Shown one piece after another: positions 25,587-37,383 of a stretch of 64,000 bases of DNA; position 1 is the stretch's first letter; every line of letters begins with the position of its first letter. The translations under genes were made by a program, and so were the position numbers. The notes beneath the pieces are model-generated. The model was given only the letters and a program-made list of their open reading frames with translations, made no database searches and was not told where the DNA came from. This DNA comes from Eublepharis macularius. Lineage: Eukaryota; Chordata; Lepidosauria; Squamata; Eublepharidae. The DNA lies in contig NC_072801.1 of NCBI RefSeq assembly GCF_028583425.1, positions 20,232,001-20,296,000 of the forward strand, written 5' to 3'.

Positions 25587-25822
25587 ACATATTTATTTAC
25601 TTACTTCATTTATACCCTGCTGTTCTTCCCAGTGGGGGCCCAAAGTGACTTACGTAATTCCCCTCCCCTCCATTTCATCTTCACAATAATGCTGTGAGGC
25701 AGAGCGTGCATGACAGGCCCAAGGTCACCTACCAAGCTTCTATGGCAGAGCAGGGATTCAAACCCGGATCTCCCAGATCCTAGCGTGACACTCCAGCCAC
25801 TACACCACACTGGCTCTCACAG
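25587..25822 (-). repeat. Sauria-type SINE, minus, nearly complete
   Basis: In reverse: head with GTGTAGTGGCTGGAGTGTC, B-box GGGTTTGAATCCC, AGGTGACCTTGGGCCTG, then ATTGTGAAGATGAAATGGAG, TATAAATGAAGTAAGTAAAT. Confidence 0.8.
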
Positions 25823-26127
25823 ATGTTCACAAAATGCCGAATGGACAGAGCCCTTAGGCACAACAGAGAAGGTTCATGGCAAGCCTTCTTTATTAGCTTC
25901 AGGAGTCTCGCTAAACCAGATCTTGACCATAGGTGAGGGTGCAGGAGTCACAGATGTGAACAAAGAAAGCTATTAGGCCACAAACTTGAACTTTCCCCAA
26001 AGCCACATACATTCACACACACACACACGGATTGAGTGAAAGCTCTCACTCTTCATTTTGGCCATGAAGTCACTTGGGGGCCTGAAGCTGGCTTTGAGCC
26101 TTCCTCCACCATCTGCATCAACAGCCA

Positions 26128-26365
26128 GTGTGACATAGTGGTTACAGTGCTGGTATAGGATCTGGATGACCCAGGTTCAAATCCCTACTCTACCACGGAA
26201 GCTCATTGGGTGACCTTAGGCCAGTAACACTCTCTTAGCCAAACGTACCTCACCAGTTGGTTGTTGTGAGGCTAAAATGGAGGAGGGGAGAATGACGTAA
26301 GTTATTCTGTGCCCCCATTGGGAAGACAGGTGGGATATAAATGAAGTAAATAACAAATAAAACAG
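26128..26365 (+). repeat. Sauria-type SINE, plus, nearly complete
   Basis: Head GTGACATAGTGGTTACAGTG, B-box GGTTCAAATCCC, TGGGTGACCTTAGGCCAGT, GTTGTGAGGCTAAAATGG, and tail ATATAAATGAAGTAAATAAC. The head resembles a tRNA and the tail a Bov-B LINE end. Confidence 0.85.
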
Positions 26366-29269
26366 GGATAATTATACTGGCCTACCTTAGAGAGAGACTG
26401 CTAAGATCACTAAGGAACATGAATCCCTTTGGAAATATGAGAGAATACGAGTCCCTGAAATGCTAAATTATTTTTTTCTGCTCACCATCAACATATCCAA
26501 CACACATGGTGCTCAGCAGTCAGCCGTTTTTACAGGGCAGCAATTCAACCTCATATTAGACTTGCCGGGTGAATGCAAGCCTTATCATCCTGCACGGAAG
26601 ATACTTGTGAGAACTCAGCTTTGGGAGCCCCATGCAAGGGCTACTCTTTCAAAGTTACCTTGCAGCAGCAGGCAGGAAAAAAGAAAACCACCAAGGGGCT
26701 CAACGAAGCTTTTAAAAGACACTAGGCAAGCAGCAGACAAGTTTCCCTAGTGGTAGTTATCACTGGGGTGGATACAAGGAAGAAATTAGCAGTGATATTT
26801 AATCCAGGGACTCACGCAACGCAAATTGGCATAAAAAATATATTTTTTAAAAAATTATTCTGGAGACACTCCCAGCATAATTGACAGCCAATACAACAGA
26901 AGTAATTAATCTACCAGTAGAAAAAGGTGACAGTCTGTTTCTCAGCGAGCCAGGATACCTCACAACCATTCAAACCTTTTGGTGGGAAGGACTGCCGCTT
27001 CCGAGGCTTCGGGCTCCAAAATCAGAGTCTTCTGACACTTTAAATATGAACAGATGCATCACGGCGTAAGTTTTTATGGATCAGAACCTGCTTCATAGGA
27101 TGCACAAAGCATTACTCTCAGTCTGCAGACATTTTATGCGTTATTTGTGCTGACCACAAAAGAATGTCAAAGGAAGCCTCCAGTATGAAACTACTTGAAG
27201 TGGAATTTATTGCCAAGTTTGGCTGTATTTGTCAAGATCTGAATCAAAAGCCCGGTCCGCTCATCCACAGCAGGTGTAAAAATCATCCTCCCTGACTCAG
27301 AAAGAAGAACACCACCATTGCTGATTCTGTGAAGTATGACAGTGCCTTTTCTCATGAACATCTGAACGTTGCATAGAAAAGTCACAGGATGGACCCTCTT
27401 GTCTTTCACACTGGCCACTTTTTTGCTGTCATTGTCTGTGCATGTATTTGTCAACTGAGACTACACCTCCTGCAAGCAAACCTTTAGGATGCCACAAAAG
27501 TCTTTTCGGTTTTTTCTGTACAATGACCCTGCCCCCTGAAATTACAAGACAGCTAAGACAGTATTTCTGGATTCTGACTTTGGCCCTTAGGGCTGAGAAG
27601 CTCTGATCTCTTCATCCATGTTCAGGTATTTGTGGGGAGGGGGTAGAGACAAGGATTCCAAATGATCCTCTTTCCCACCCACCCTCAACTGGAGCTGAAA
27701 CCACAGGCCCCAACAGCAGCCAGATTCTGCAGGCTTCAGCTGAGTATTTACAAGGTCCAAAAAACCCCCAAGGAGTCATAATTATTTTTTAAATGGAAAA
27801 TAATGTTACGTTAGGAAAGCTGGATAAAAAACTGGGGAAAATAAGAGTCTGCCGGAAAGGAAACATCCCAAATTTACAAATCCATTTCGGAGTGACATAG
27901 GGACCACCATCCCAATTTCTGCCAAGACCTTCTTTACTGGACTCTAGCCACACATCAGCTTTCAAGCACTTTGGGTGTGTTCTTAAGGATTACTGCATCC
28001 CTGGACAGAGAAGGCTGCCTACCCAAAACTCAAACAAAGAGTATTGTTTAATCAAAGTTAAGCAATTCGGCAAGTGATATTAGAACACAGGTTTTTGTGT
28101 GGCCTCTTCTAAGGTGCATTTTTTCCACATGCAACAGAATAACTGGAAACTAAAGAATAACTTCAGCATTAGTTGTTGTATCCCTCATTACTACTTTGAG
28201 AGAAAAAACATGGCACTAAAAGGTAGAGCTAAAAGCCAGATCAGAACATGGCAGGTGGCCTTGGCCCACAGTGGCAACATACAAGAACAGCAGAAGGCCT
28301 AGTGCTTACCAAAGTATTAATCCTATGTCAGGATTGTAGAACTTTAGACTTCTGGCAAAGGCATGTTATGAAGGAATGCTCTGCTACAGACAACTCCCTG
28401 CTCACAGAAAGTTAACAGGCTAGGGCAGAATACCCACACCCTTCTACGCTAGTCTTCTACTGTGTAGGGATATTTTTTAATAGCAAGGAGCATTCTATTA
28501 CAAGGCACAGGTTTATCACCTCCCCCTCAGTGACAACTAAGCCCAAAAGAGGACTAGATAATAAGAAATGTCCCCACACCAACTCCTTATACGAGAAGCC
28601 TCAAAGATCAGTCAGGTAATTTGGTAAGGCAGAAAATCACCCTCTATCACACACAACTGTACTGAACAAAATACTTGTTAAGCTGTGTTTGAACACCAGT
28701 CTTTGAGAAAGAAGCCTTGTTTTGGTTGTTTCAAGCTCCATGCTCTCTACAGCCCATTCGGATCTGACTCAAAACAATTCATGCATGTTTGGGGTTAACA
28801 ATTCAAAACCACGAATATCACAGGAGCGCAACACGTCTGTTTCTTGCGGCTTGGCATCCACCACATCCGTGAAAATGACCTACAAATTATGGTAATTACA
28901 TGCAGTTAATATAATGCTGCTTGCTCCAGCCCTCAGGCTTGAGATACATTTCCTAAGTTGCTCCCCGCCCCCCCTGAAGCCCAGTCTGCCTTCTTGAAAG
29001 TAGTGCAGAAATCACTAAGCATCCCCCATCCCACCTTGCTTTTGCTGAAGGTGCCCAAAGTGGGTTAAGGAAGGAAGGGAATGAGATCAGCCAAAAAAGA
29101 GTACAGGGGGGGAAAGAGAGCCACGAATCTTCAGGAAGCTTAACTAGAAAGTTCTTCCTTAATAGTCATACTTTGTAATGTCTAGTGCTTAGGTAATACA
29201 GCCAGGCCACTGAGAAAGAAAAGCTTCCTGGAACCTAGAGGAAATCTGTGGTTCTGTGTTCTAAGAAGC

Positions 29270-29480
29270 TAAGGCAGGCCTGATCTCATCAGATTTCAGA
29301 AGCTAAGCAAAGTCAGCCTGGGGGTTAGTAACTGGTCGGGAGATCTCCAAAGACAACCAGGGTCACTATGCACAGGCAGGCAATGACAAACCACCTCCTT
29401 TTAGTCTCTTGCCTTGAAAACTCCAGCAGGGGTCTCCCAGTCGGCTATGACTTGATGGCACTCTCCACCACCATGCAGGG
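29270..29480 (+). repeat. 5S-rRNA-derived SINE, plus
   Basis: CTGATCTCATCAGATTTCAG, AAGCTAAGCAAAGTCAGCC and GGTCGGGAGATCTCC follow the 5S sequence. The tail has GCAATGACAAACCACCTCC. Confidence 0.75.
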
Positions 29481-29671
29481 AGAGGCACCATTCTGGAGTC
29501 CAAAGCTGTAGTTTGAGGAGACAGAGCATCAATTATTTTAGCCAAGATGTTTGAAGAGGACAAACGTTATTCTAAATAACGGACTTTAACTTCCAGTTAA
29601 AGTCTGCTTAACCCGTTTTCAGACATTATTACCCATTTCTGATTAACCTTTCCTCAATAATCATTACTCAC

Positions 29672-29925
29672 TTGTGTGTATGTTATGTGCCAGCAAGTCG
29701 CCTCTGACCTACGGTGACCCTATGAATGAAAGACCTCAAAAATGTCCTATCATGAACAGATTTGCTCAGATCTTGCAAACTGGAGGACATGGTCTCCTTT
29801 ATTAAGTCAAGCCATCTCATTTTAGGTCTACCTCTTTTCCAGCTGCCTTCCACTTTTCCTAGCATTATTGCCTTTTCCTGAGAAACTTGTATTCTCATGA
29901 TGTGACCAAAGTACGACAGCCTCAG
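29672..29925 (-). repeat. Non-LTR element C-terminal fragment, minus
   Basis: The minus-strand frame includes KAIMLGKVEGSWKRGRPKMR followed by WLD, a string shared by the last part of many LINE proteins (I recall it from Bov-B-like elements). Only this end is present. Confidence 0.5.
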
Positions 29926-29959
29926 TTACTCACTTAGATGAACTAATTATTCCCATATC

Positions 29960-30182
29960 TACCACCTTTGTATCCTGCCCTTCTTCCAAGGAAGCTCTAA
30001 ATGGTGTACGTGGGTCTCCCTTTCTCTGGTTTATTCTCACAACAACTTTGCAAGATAGTTTACGTTGCGTCTGTGTGACTGGCCGAAGGAAACCCACTGA
30101 GCCTTGTGACCAAAGAAAGCATCTCTCCAGGCTTAGTGCTGAATGCTGAAATGCTAACCACCACACCACAGTTGCTTAGAAA
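29960..30182 (-). repeat. Degenerate tRNA SINE, minus
   Basis: Reversed tail TGTATCCTGCCCTTCTTCC, body TTCTCACAACAACTTTGC, and head CTAACCACCACACCAC. Confidence 0.6.
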
Positions 30183-31447
30183 TCTGAGAATTTAAACCAG
30201 TCCAAAGTGTTGCAAGAGCAAAACTTCCTAAACATATTGTATCTGGAAACTGAAACTCTGCCTTTATCACATGACCACTGTCACTGTACCTCATACAACG
30301 TGCCCCTTAAAAAAACAGCAATCAAATGTTTGATTTAAATAATTGTGGGACATACTTGATGGTTGTGGCTGGCTATTTGATTAAATGTAGAAGTCAGTGT
30401 TCCAAAAATTGAGAATAAGAGCTCTGCAAAGTAAATCTTGAAAGTTATGAAAGGTAACATGTTAGAGAAAAAATATTGCCAATACAAACTCTGAGCTTAT
30501 TACTCACATAAACACATAAATCCCTTGGGGGCAGGGAGTTATAGATATATTTTTTAAAAAAGCTGTCTCCACACCCTTCAGATAGGAAGAGAATATGAAT
30601 AATGAGTGGAAAATCACACCACACTGGAATGTGGCATTTTATGGCACATTTCCTACATAGCAGATGTATTTATTATTTAAAGTGAGGGGTAAAGTTAGGG
30701 AAATCCCTCTTCACTAGCAATGAAAAACACTTTTATTGTCAGTAATTTATTTATTAAGGAACTGAACAGATACAAGTTTCTCTTTGCCAACTATCAAAAG
30801 CACCTCCTGACTGAAACGCCTGGATCTTGTATCTGGGCCAGAATCCACCTCCCCAAAATGAGGGGGAGATCAACTACTATAAAGGACTGACGGCGTTTCC
30901 CCCCCCCCCCGCCCAAATCGAAGCCTAAGCAGCCCTGCTGCCTTGCACAAATTCCCTTCCTTTCTCAGGACTCCATAACAGATAATCCAGGAAGACAAGC
31001 TGCCTCCTGCAAATATGGATTACAGTATTTGCCTACATGAGTTTGGGTAAGGGTTCCCCCCCCCCATTTTTAAACACACTATAATCGCCCCCTTGGGAAT
31101 GCAGCAGGATGACTGAAGGGTGTAAAAGTAGAATCTGCCCCCACATATTCAGCAAGGGAGGTGGCAGCAAAACAACTCACTATTTTTTTAAAAACCCACA
31201 TTTTAACCACCTCCTCAAGTAGTCACCCACACATCCCTAATATAACATGAATTTTGTGATGAACTTTGATGCCCACAAGGTGCTTTGCAAGAGCCAATCT
31301 TGGTAGAAATGCCAGTCATTAAACATGACCAATGCAGTAAAAATGAACAAGAATTCAATAGGGTGGATGATGGGGGTATCAAGTGGCAACTACCCCCCTT
31401 GACACATTAAGTCTTCCTTGTCAGTTCCCAAGTGAAGGCAACAAGCT

Positions 31448-32565
31448 CACATTTTGAGGAAAGGACACACCATCTTTTTAGAAACACTGAAGCTGAAGGG
31501 TCAACCAAGGGGTTGCAGCTTACCCTGCACATTAAGAAGGGGGCTTTTTAACCAAACCAGAGTCCATCCTCACAGCAAACAGCACAGAAGGTTACCAAGT
31601 GACCGTACAAGAAGCATTACATTTTCCTTAGCATCACATTCTAGGAATTTCACACAATTATACACACACAGAAAGATCTACAGTGACCAGGCACTTCACC
31701 TTCTGAGAACAGAAAGAGGGGGAAACCATGCCATCTTTCCCACCAGTTTAACCCTATGAAGAACATAATGTATATGAAAGATGTGAAGAGGCTGGTCAAC
31801 ACATCAAGTGAGTAACAACACTACAGCCAAGCCCCACAAGAGTTGAAAGGTAGCGAGTGATAGTAACTCCCTTGTTGTCTTCCTCAACCTCCGCAAGACC
31901 TACTACAACCAGAGACACCCACAAGCTGGCCTTTGGATTTGGAGGAGGTAGCAAAAAGATTCATTATAAGGACAGGCTCAACCATCTGAGAAGAGGGAGG
32001 ACAAACTATCTTTTTCTACAACAGTCTTGTGAAGGCCACAACATAGCCAAACGGTGTCGAACAGTAACAATCCTCTCCATGGGGCGGGGGGGGGGGGGGG
32101 AAGCATGCCACTTTTAACCATACCACATTATAGTCACCTCCACCCACACACCCAGCACCACAAGGAGAGTCTCCCATAAGCTCCACTTCTGAGAAAGAGA
32201 GGGAAAACCCCATATTTTAAAATGCTTTACAAAAACAACAGAGTAGCTGAAGACTGTCAAGGAACAGCAACCTAATCCAAGCCATAGGGAGGAGACGCCT
32301 TTTTAACTACACCTACGGCCACTTAACTCCGCAGTGAGTACCACAAGAGCAGCATTAATCCCACATTAAATATTCTCAGTATCCGATTTTAAGGGGGGGG
32401 GGCATCTGTTATGACCAGAGCCTCCGACCCCACTTTAAGACAATCTTGGCACCTCATTTTAAGGAGGGAGGGGACTCGTAAAAATAAAAGGTTTCTACTA
32501 AGCAAAGACTCCGACTAACTCACCTTCTGAGAGAGGAGGAGACTGGTAGCTTCTGGGGTGGGGGA
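31448..32565. repeat. Degenerate tandem array beside the promoter
   Basis: A motif close to CACCTTCTGAGAAAGAGGG, followed by A-rich text and CCATCTTTT, recurs at about 31448, 31697, 31981, 32183 and 32521. Between copies, versions of CTTTTTAACCA and CCACAAGAGCAG also recur. Units would be about 200-340 bases and strongly diverged. The last copy overlaps the alternative minus-strand donor at 32524. Confidence 0.4.
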
Positions 32566-32910
32566 GACCTCCCCCTATGACCCCACTTTGGTGGGGAGAG
32601 GAGGAGGGAAGTCTCCCTCCCCTTCCCTCTTTGCGCTCCGACCCCCCTTCTTCTTCGGGGGCCTGTGGAGGTCCCTCATGTCTCGGCTACAGCTACCCCC
32701 CTTGGGGTGAGAACATGACCCCCTTCCCCCCTCTCAGGGCAGCCCCCCAAAGGTTAAAAAAAACCAAAGAGGCCGGGGGAGAAGGGCCGAGGCGCCTGGC
32801 AGTCGCTCAAGCGGGGCCGCGGAGACGCCTGAGGGGAAAGCTGCCGAAACGGGAGGCTCCGCCGCCCAAGCCCGAGGTGGACGGGAAGAGAGACGGTCCA
32901 ATTCACTCAC

Positions 32911-33000
32911 CCTCCGCACAGCTCTCACAGCCAGAGCTCAGTCCCGGGCTCAGCCTCTCCTGCATCACTTCCGGGGGGTGTTAGTAAGGCGCGGGAGGAG
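32911..33000 (-). other. DCUN1D3: Probable untranslated first exon of DCUN1D3
   Basis: Reading the minus strand, a good donor (GGAGG then GTGAGTGAAT) places an exon end at 32911, inside the CpG island and beside the promoter motifs. There is no coding sequence in it, which fits DCUN1D3, whose first exon is untranslated in other vertebrates. A second strong minus-strand donor, CTCAGAAG then GTGAGTTAG, has its exon edge at 32524 and could end a longer or alternative first exon. The assignment is by synteny and splice signal only. Confidence 0.4.
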
Positions 33001-33039
33001 GAGATAGGAGTCAGCTGGTGACGCTGTGACGTTCACCGC

Positions 33040-33129
33040 CGCCCGTCGGACGTGCCTGACGCTACACGCAAAGTAAGGGCAACTGGGCTTCCCGGTCTTT
33101 CCTCCCTCCTCCTCCTCAGGCTGGCAGAG
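33040..33129 (+). other. LYRM1: Probable untranslated first exon of LYRM1
   Basis: A near-ideal donor, GGCAGAG then GTGAGT, ends a plus-strand exon at 33129 within the CpG island. A weaker alternative is CAAA then GTAAGG near 33070. Spliced to the exon starting at 41707, the first choice puts GGCAGAG directly before the ATG, giving a purine at -3. The 5' end near 33040 is a guess. Intron 1 would be 8,577 bases. Confidence 0.5.
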
Positions 33130-33218
33130 GTGAGTCAAGGGAGAATGGGTGACGGCCTGAACTAATCGGATCGGGTGAGGGGAGCGAGGCAGTAAGCGAA
33201 GATATCTTTGTCGGAGAA

Positions 33219-33235
33219 GGGAGGGAGGGAGGGGG
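33219..33235 (+). promoter_or_regulatory. Possible G-quadruplex motif
   Basis: Four runs of three or more G with single-A loops (GGG-A-GGG-A-GGG-A-GGGGG) lie about 90 bases inside LYRM1 intron 1, on the coding strand. This is the textbook tight G-quadruplex pattern often found just downstream of CpG-island starts. Whether it forms or has a role is not shown by sequence. Confidence 0.5.
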
Positions 33236-33611
33236 AGAAGGGGAGGGGGGATATGAAAAGCGGTGAAGAGGCCGAGGATAGTGTTGCGAACAAGGCGAGG
33301 CTCGCGTGCCATCTAAGTCAAGCGTCTCCCCCCTGCCCTGCGGTTCGTGTTGGTACAGCCCGGGCGTCTCTCGAGGCTCCCCAAAGCAGGCTTCCGTGTT
33401 GTTCCTGCCCTCGCCGCTAGGGGTCGCAAGAGGACCCCCCCCCAGCGATTAAGCTTGGATGGAAAGAGGCGAGCGTGGAACAGATGAAGGGCCAGACCAG
33501 GAACCCGTGCCTGGCTTGGCCCTGCAGCAGCCCCTTAGCAGGGAGTTGTGCTGCCAGCGCTCTTTCTTCGCTCTCCCCCACTCAAAAAAGTTCACATATT
33601 TGTTGGGTTTC

Positions 33612-33828
33612 TGGGGTTGCCAACCTCCAGGTGGTGGCTGGCCATCTCCCGCAATTATAACTGGTCTCCCGGCTATGAAAATCAGTTCCCCTGGAGAAAA
33701 TGGCTGCCACGGAAGGTGGACTCTATGCAGTTATACTCGGATGAGGTTCCTTCCCTTCCCAAACCCTGCCCTCTCCAGGCTCCACCCCCAAATCTCCACC
33801 ATTTTCTCTACTCAGAGCTGGCAGCCCA
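33612..33828 (+). mobile_element. TAGGGTTGCC-type foldback, old copy
   Basis: GGGGTTGCCAACCTCCAGG at the start and GAGCTGGCAGCCCA at the end. The body contains CAGTTCCCCTGGAGAAAATG and CCAGGCTCCACCCCCAAAT as in the copies at 41144 and 56703. No target duplication visible. Confidence 0.65.
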
Positions 33829-34009
33829 ATATCTTGCTGCACTTGGGGTGTCTAGGTGTTTTATCTTCTCAACAACCCTGAAAGGTAGGCCACGACTAAC
33901 TAGTCTCTCACTCAACATCCCCTTGAGGTAGGCTGAGTGACTAGACTCTCACAACCATTTACCTGTTAGGCAGGCCTAGTGTGGCTAATCCAAGATGTTG
34001 GGCATGGAA

Positions 34010-34090
34010 CTTATTTATGTCATTTATAGTCTGCCTTTCTCACTGAGACTCAAGGCGTATTACATAGTGTGAGATCAGTACAATCAGTAG
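34010..34090 (-). repeat. L2 tail, minus
   Basis: AGTCTGCCTTTCTCACTGAG, ACTCAAGGCGTATTACATAG is the complement of the tail at 35840-35880. Confidence 0.6.
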
Positions 34091-34593
34091 CAAGGACAAG
34101 GGTAGGCATTTCTATACAGTGTCAAGCACATTTCTATAAACAGTGTCATAGGGTAGATGAATTCAAGTTTACAGAGACATAGCATTAGCAAGGATCCAAT
34201 ACAGGGTTGAAGGATTGCTGAAACAGAACATAATCCATTCTAGGATTGACGTTAGACAACATGAAGCACAAGCAGTACATACGAGTACATATTCAAAGCA
34301 ACAGATAATATGTAAAGCAGAAATAGGAACATACTGATCGCACCCTGGCACTCTGTTCTCCATTGTGGAAAGCTTTATACCTGCCATCCATCTATCATGT
34401 TGCCTCCCATCTCTGATGGCCTCATCTATGGCAGTTGGAAGTTATTTGGCAAGGTCTCTCAGACATTCAGACCTGAAGCATCACACATTGTCACCCCACA
34501 CAGCAACGGAGGGTGACACTTCGTGCAGCTGAAACTGTGGGCCTTGGCCCACTGCAGCTTCTGCCACAATAAACATTTTTAAGTCCTTACAGT

Positions 34594-34682
34594 GAAGTCC
34601 TAAACAAAGTTACTCCAGTCAAAGCCTATTGAAATCAATGGGCTTAGACTGGAGTAATTCTGCTTAGGATTGCTCTGTAATG
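34594..34682. mobile_element. Short palindromic repeat (TTACTCCAGTC family)
   Basis: The left arm GTCCTAAACAAAGTTACTCC pairs with the right arm GGAGTAATTCTGCTTAGGA around CAATGGGCTTAGACT. It is a miniature foldback I recall as common in squamates. Confidence 0.65.
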
Positions 34683-35114
34683 TACCTCCTCCAGACTCTC
34701 TGGCTACCCATCTGGAATTTGTCATGGACCAAGGATGATGGCACCTTGCTAGTATATTTTAACAAGTTCCCCTAAACAGTAAAAATAGGGACAAAGCAGC
34801 AGAAATTTGGGACTGTCTCTGCTGGGAAAGGAACTGGGTCAGGGGGAGCAAAGAAAAGTACATTAGCCCATCTGTTTTATTATTCTGCCCCCACAAGTGA
34901 ACAGATGTTACTCCTTAGACGCCCTGAGAAGCTAAAACTTTGAAACTTGGAATCATACCCTGAATTCTGGCAACCTCCTTCTGGGATAGGCTAACAAAGG
35001 TCCCAGACTTCCCTGACAAAAGTCCTTTCAGTGAGGGGTGTTTGCAGGAGTGCATCAATGTTTTTTTTTCCTTAGCGTTGTCTTTGCTAGTACTAGTCAT
35101 ATGCATGTGGGGAG

Positions 35115-35900
35115 GGGTTGTTTAAAAAATGTTGTGGCTCCAATTAGTGCAAAATGCTGCAGCTCAATTGTTATCAGGAGCAAGCAAGAGCATGAACATC
35201 ACTCCCATCCTACAGTCACTCCACTGGCTACCCATCGTTTACCGTGCTCAGTTAAAAGTATTAGTTATTACATACAAAGTTCTTCACAGCTTTAGTCCGG
35301 CATACCTGTGGGCCCGCCTCCCTATGTTCCTCCACGGCAGCTTCGCTCATCTGAACAGGGTCTCCTGCAGGTGCCAGGCTGCACACAGGGGAAGTCAGCA
35401 GCAGCCCGTACAAGGGCTTTCTCTGTGGTGGCCCCTGTCCTGTGGAATGACCTGCCTGAGGAAGTCAGAAGGGCCCCCACTCTCTTGGATTTCTATAAAT
35501 GATGCAAAACCGAACTACTCAAAAAGGCTTTTTACTCAAATGGGTGGGCTGCACTGTGGGGATGGGGTCTCAGGTGCTTCACTAACAAGTTGGGGATCAT
35601 AGACTTCATCACCATTTTTGCCTCATATATTATCTGCTGTTTTAAATATGTACTCCTATGTACAACTAGCGCTCCATGCTGTCTAATGTTAGTCCTAGAA
35701 TTGATTACATTTTGCTCCAGTATTTTTTCTACTGTCCTGGATCCTTGCTAATGCTATGTCTTTTAAACTTGTATCTGTTTACCTTATGGTATTGTATTGA
35801 AATGTACTTGATACTGATTGTATTAACCTCATACTGTGTAATCTGCCTTGAGTCTCAGTGAGAAAGGCAGACTATAAACGATGTAAATAAATAAAATAAA
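35115..35900 (+). repeat. L2 LINE 3' part, end of reverse transcriptase plus tail
   Basis: Frames read LVQNAAAQLLSGASKS, ITPILQSLHWLPIVYRAQLK, then in a shifted frame TRAFSVVAPVLWNDLPEEVR. This is the C-terminal end of L2-type proteins. The 3' end has CTTGAGTCTCAGTGAGAAAG and an (AAAT)n tail. 5'-truncated and frameshifted. Confidence 0.85.
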
Positions 35901-37383
35901 TATTGCAAATAACAATTTTCAATAGGATGCAGATAGCAACAGTTATGTGACACACAGAGCTCGTCCATCCGCAAGGAGTTTCTCCAATCTGGATAAACTC
36001 TGCACAGCATTTCACTGTATTTCCAGGCTCCTCTGTGCCCAACCCTGCTTGCAGTAGCAAACAGTTTTTCTGTTGTTTTGTTAAGCCATTTAAAAAGATC
36101 CCAGTCCGCGCTGAATGTTAACTAATGGTTAATTTAAACGGATGAAACGATATGCAAATTAGCAGCTTCGAAATGACAAAGAAATGGAAGAAAGCACAAT
36201 GAAGAGCTTATCCTAAAACGTAAGCCTAGACTTTGAAGAAATATACAGCGTGGAAAGAACAATAATGCTGCTGTCTGCAGTGTGGTGGTTTTCCCGAATG
36301 CAAGCCACAAACCACCAACATTATCAGAGCATCTTCTCAATGAGCTTCTGAGGCTGTACTTGAATGTCCTGACAAATCGTAACTATATTGAGTCACAGCG
36401 ACTCACAGCTTACAAATCCAGGCATGGCAGGTGAAAACTGGACAGATGCCACGTGAAACCACAACTTAATTTAACTACCCATAGCTTTGGTGTAATCATC
36501 CAAATGTGGGCCATTCCACAAACATTGGTTAGATGAAATATATTATGCCACGATCGCCAATGATGTTTTGAAATCGGTGTGCATTAATCACAGTTAGCAT
36601 GCTTTTTGAGTGATGTATGAATGAGGATTTCCTGGTTTAATCCTGCTTACTGCAGTGCAAGGCCAGCTACTACCAAGGTCTCTGACTGAGACAAGAAATG
36701 AGCAAAGGCAGTGAAACCACCTTTTGCTGAGATAGGCTAGAATTTGATCGAGTTGAATTCTGTTTTCAAGCTAACCACAGTTAAAGCAAACCGTGGTTTC
36801 ATGTCAGGTGTGTACTGACCCTGACTGCAAGCAATGATCTCCCAAAGAAACGGAATAATTGCTGAACTCTTGTTAATATTTTGACCCATTGTTATATTTT
36901 GGTTGCCTCCCAGTACCAGGAAATTTCTGTTCTGTTCCATTAGCTAAGCAAAGAACAAGAAGCATGACCCTATTTTGTTTTTGTTTTGCTGTGAATGTTT
37001 TGTTCTTCTACAGACTCATTGCTTTTGCTGTAGAGACTAAACTTCCTGTTTTAAAATAATTTCACCCATTACGAGAAAGAATACTATTTGAAAGAAACAG
37101 GGAAATACATACATGTCTATGATAATCTTATTTCCACCCACCCCCACCCCCCAGTGGGTAACAATACTGTACCCTCATTGCTTTTGGTTTCAAGTCACCA
37201 ATGTAGATTTTTCCATGGTTTATTTTCGCAGTGGTTGGTTTGTAAAGGAAGTTTGCAGACAATCACTTAAATCATAGGTTGGCTTGGGAAATGTTGGCTT
37301 CACTGCCTTCACTCTGGCCAGGTATCTCTGTGCCTCAGGAGCATGCAAGGGCAGAACCTGGAATAAGCCAGGATACCCGGATT

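Larger units (their letters stand above)
1..32910 (-). other. DCUN1D3: Probable first intron of DCUN1D3 (no coding sequence seen)
   Basis: No open frame in this 32.9-kb stretch resembles DCUN1D3 (the cullin neddylation co-factor SCCRO3) or any other protein I recognise, apart from LINE remnants. It is assigned to DCUN1D3 only because that gene is the divergent neighbour of LYRM1 in other vertebrates and has an untranslated first exon and a long first intron. The stretch is full of SINEs, LINE tails and foldback elements, listed separately. Stretches of more than 300 bases where I recognise nothing include 201-511, 771-1284, 2371-7149 (apart from a small duplication at 5180), 8906-9740, 9966-10555, 11581-12944, 13961-14761, 14901-15667, 16531-17004, 17216-18204, 19259-20869, 21721-22005, 22399-23370, 23841-24689, 26366-29269 and 30183-31447. 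Confidence 0.45.
32911..33129. promoter_or_regulatory. Bidirectional promoter between DCUN1D3 and LYRM1
   Basis: The segment lies between a minus-strand splice donor (exon edge at 32911) and a plus-strand donor (exon edge at 33129). It holds an ETS/GABP-type site ACTTCCGG at 32967-32974 and CRE/ATF-like motifs TGACGC at 33019 and TGACGTTC at 33027. I see no TATA box. ETS plus CRE sites in a CpG island are typical of divergent housekeeping promoters. The two start sites are probably near 33000 (minus) and 33040 (plus), but they cannot be fixed from sequence alone. Confidence 0.65.
32560..33420. other. CpG island
   Basis: This is the richest run of CpG dinucleotides in the left half of the window. 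It begins with C-rich DNA near 32560, is densest between about 32770 and 33100, and fades past 33420. Flanking DNA on both sides is A+T-rich and poor in CpG. A CpG island at the divergent start of two housekeeping-type genes is the usual vertebrate pattern. The edges are by eye. Confidence 0.8.

Noticed and set aside
29366-29563. Minus-strand frame over the SINE at 29270
   Set aside because: It lies in a 5S-type SINE and reads SINE sequence, not protein.
32577-32984. Plus-strand frame of 135 codons in the CpG island
   Set aside because: G+C-rich promoter DNA makes stop-free frames by chance; P/S/R-rich with no domain.
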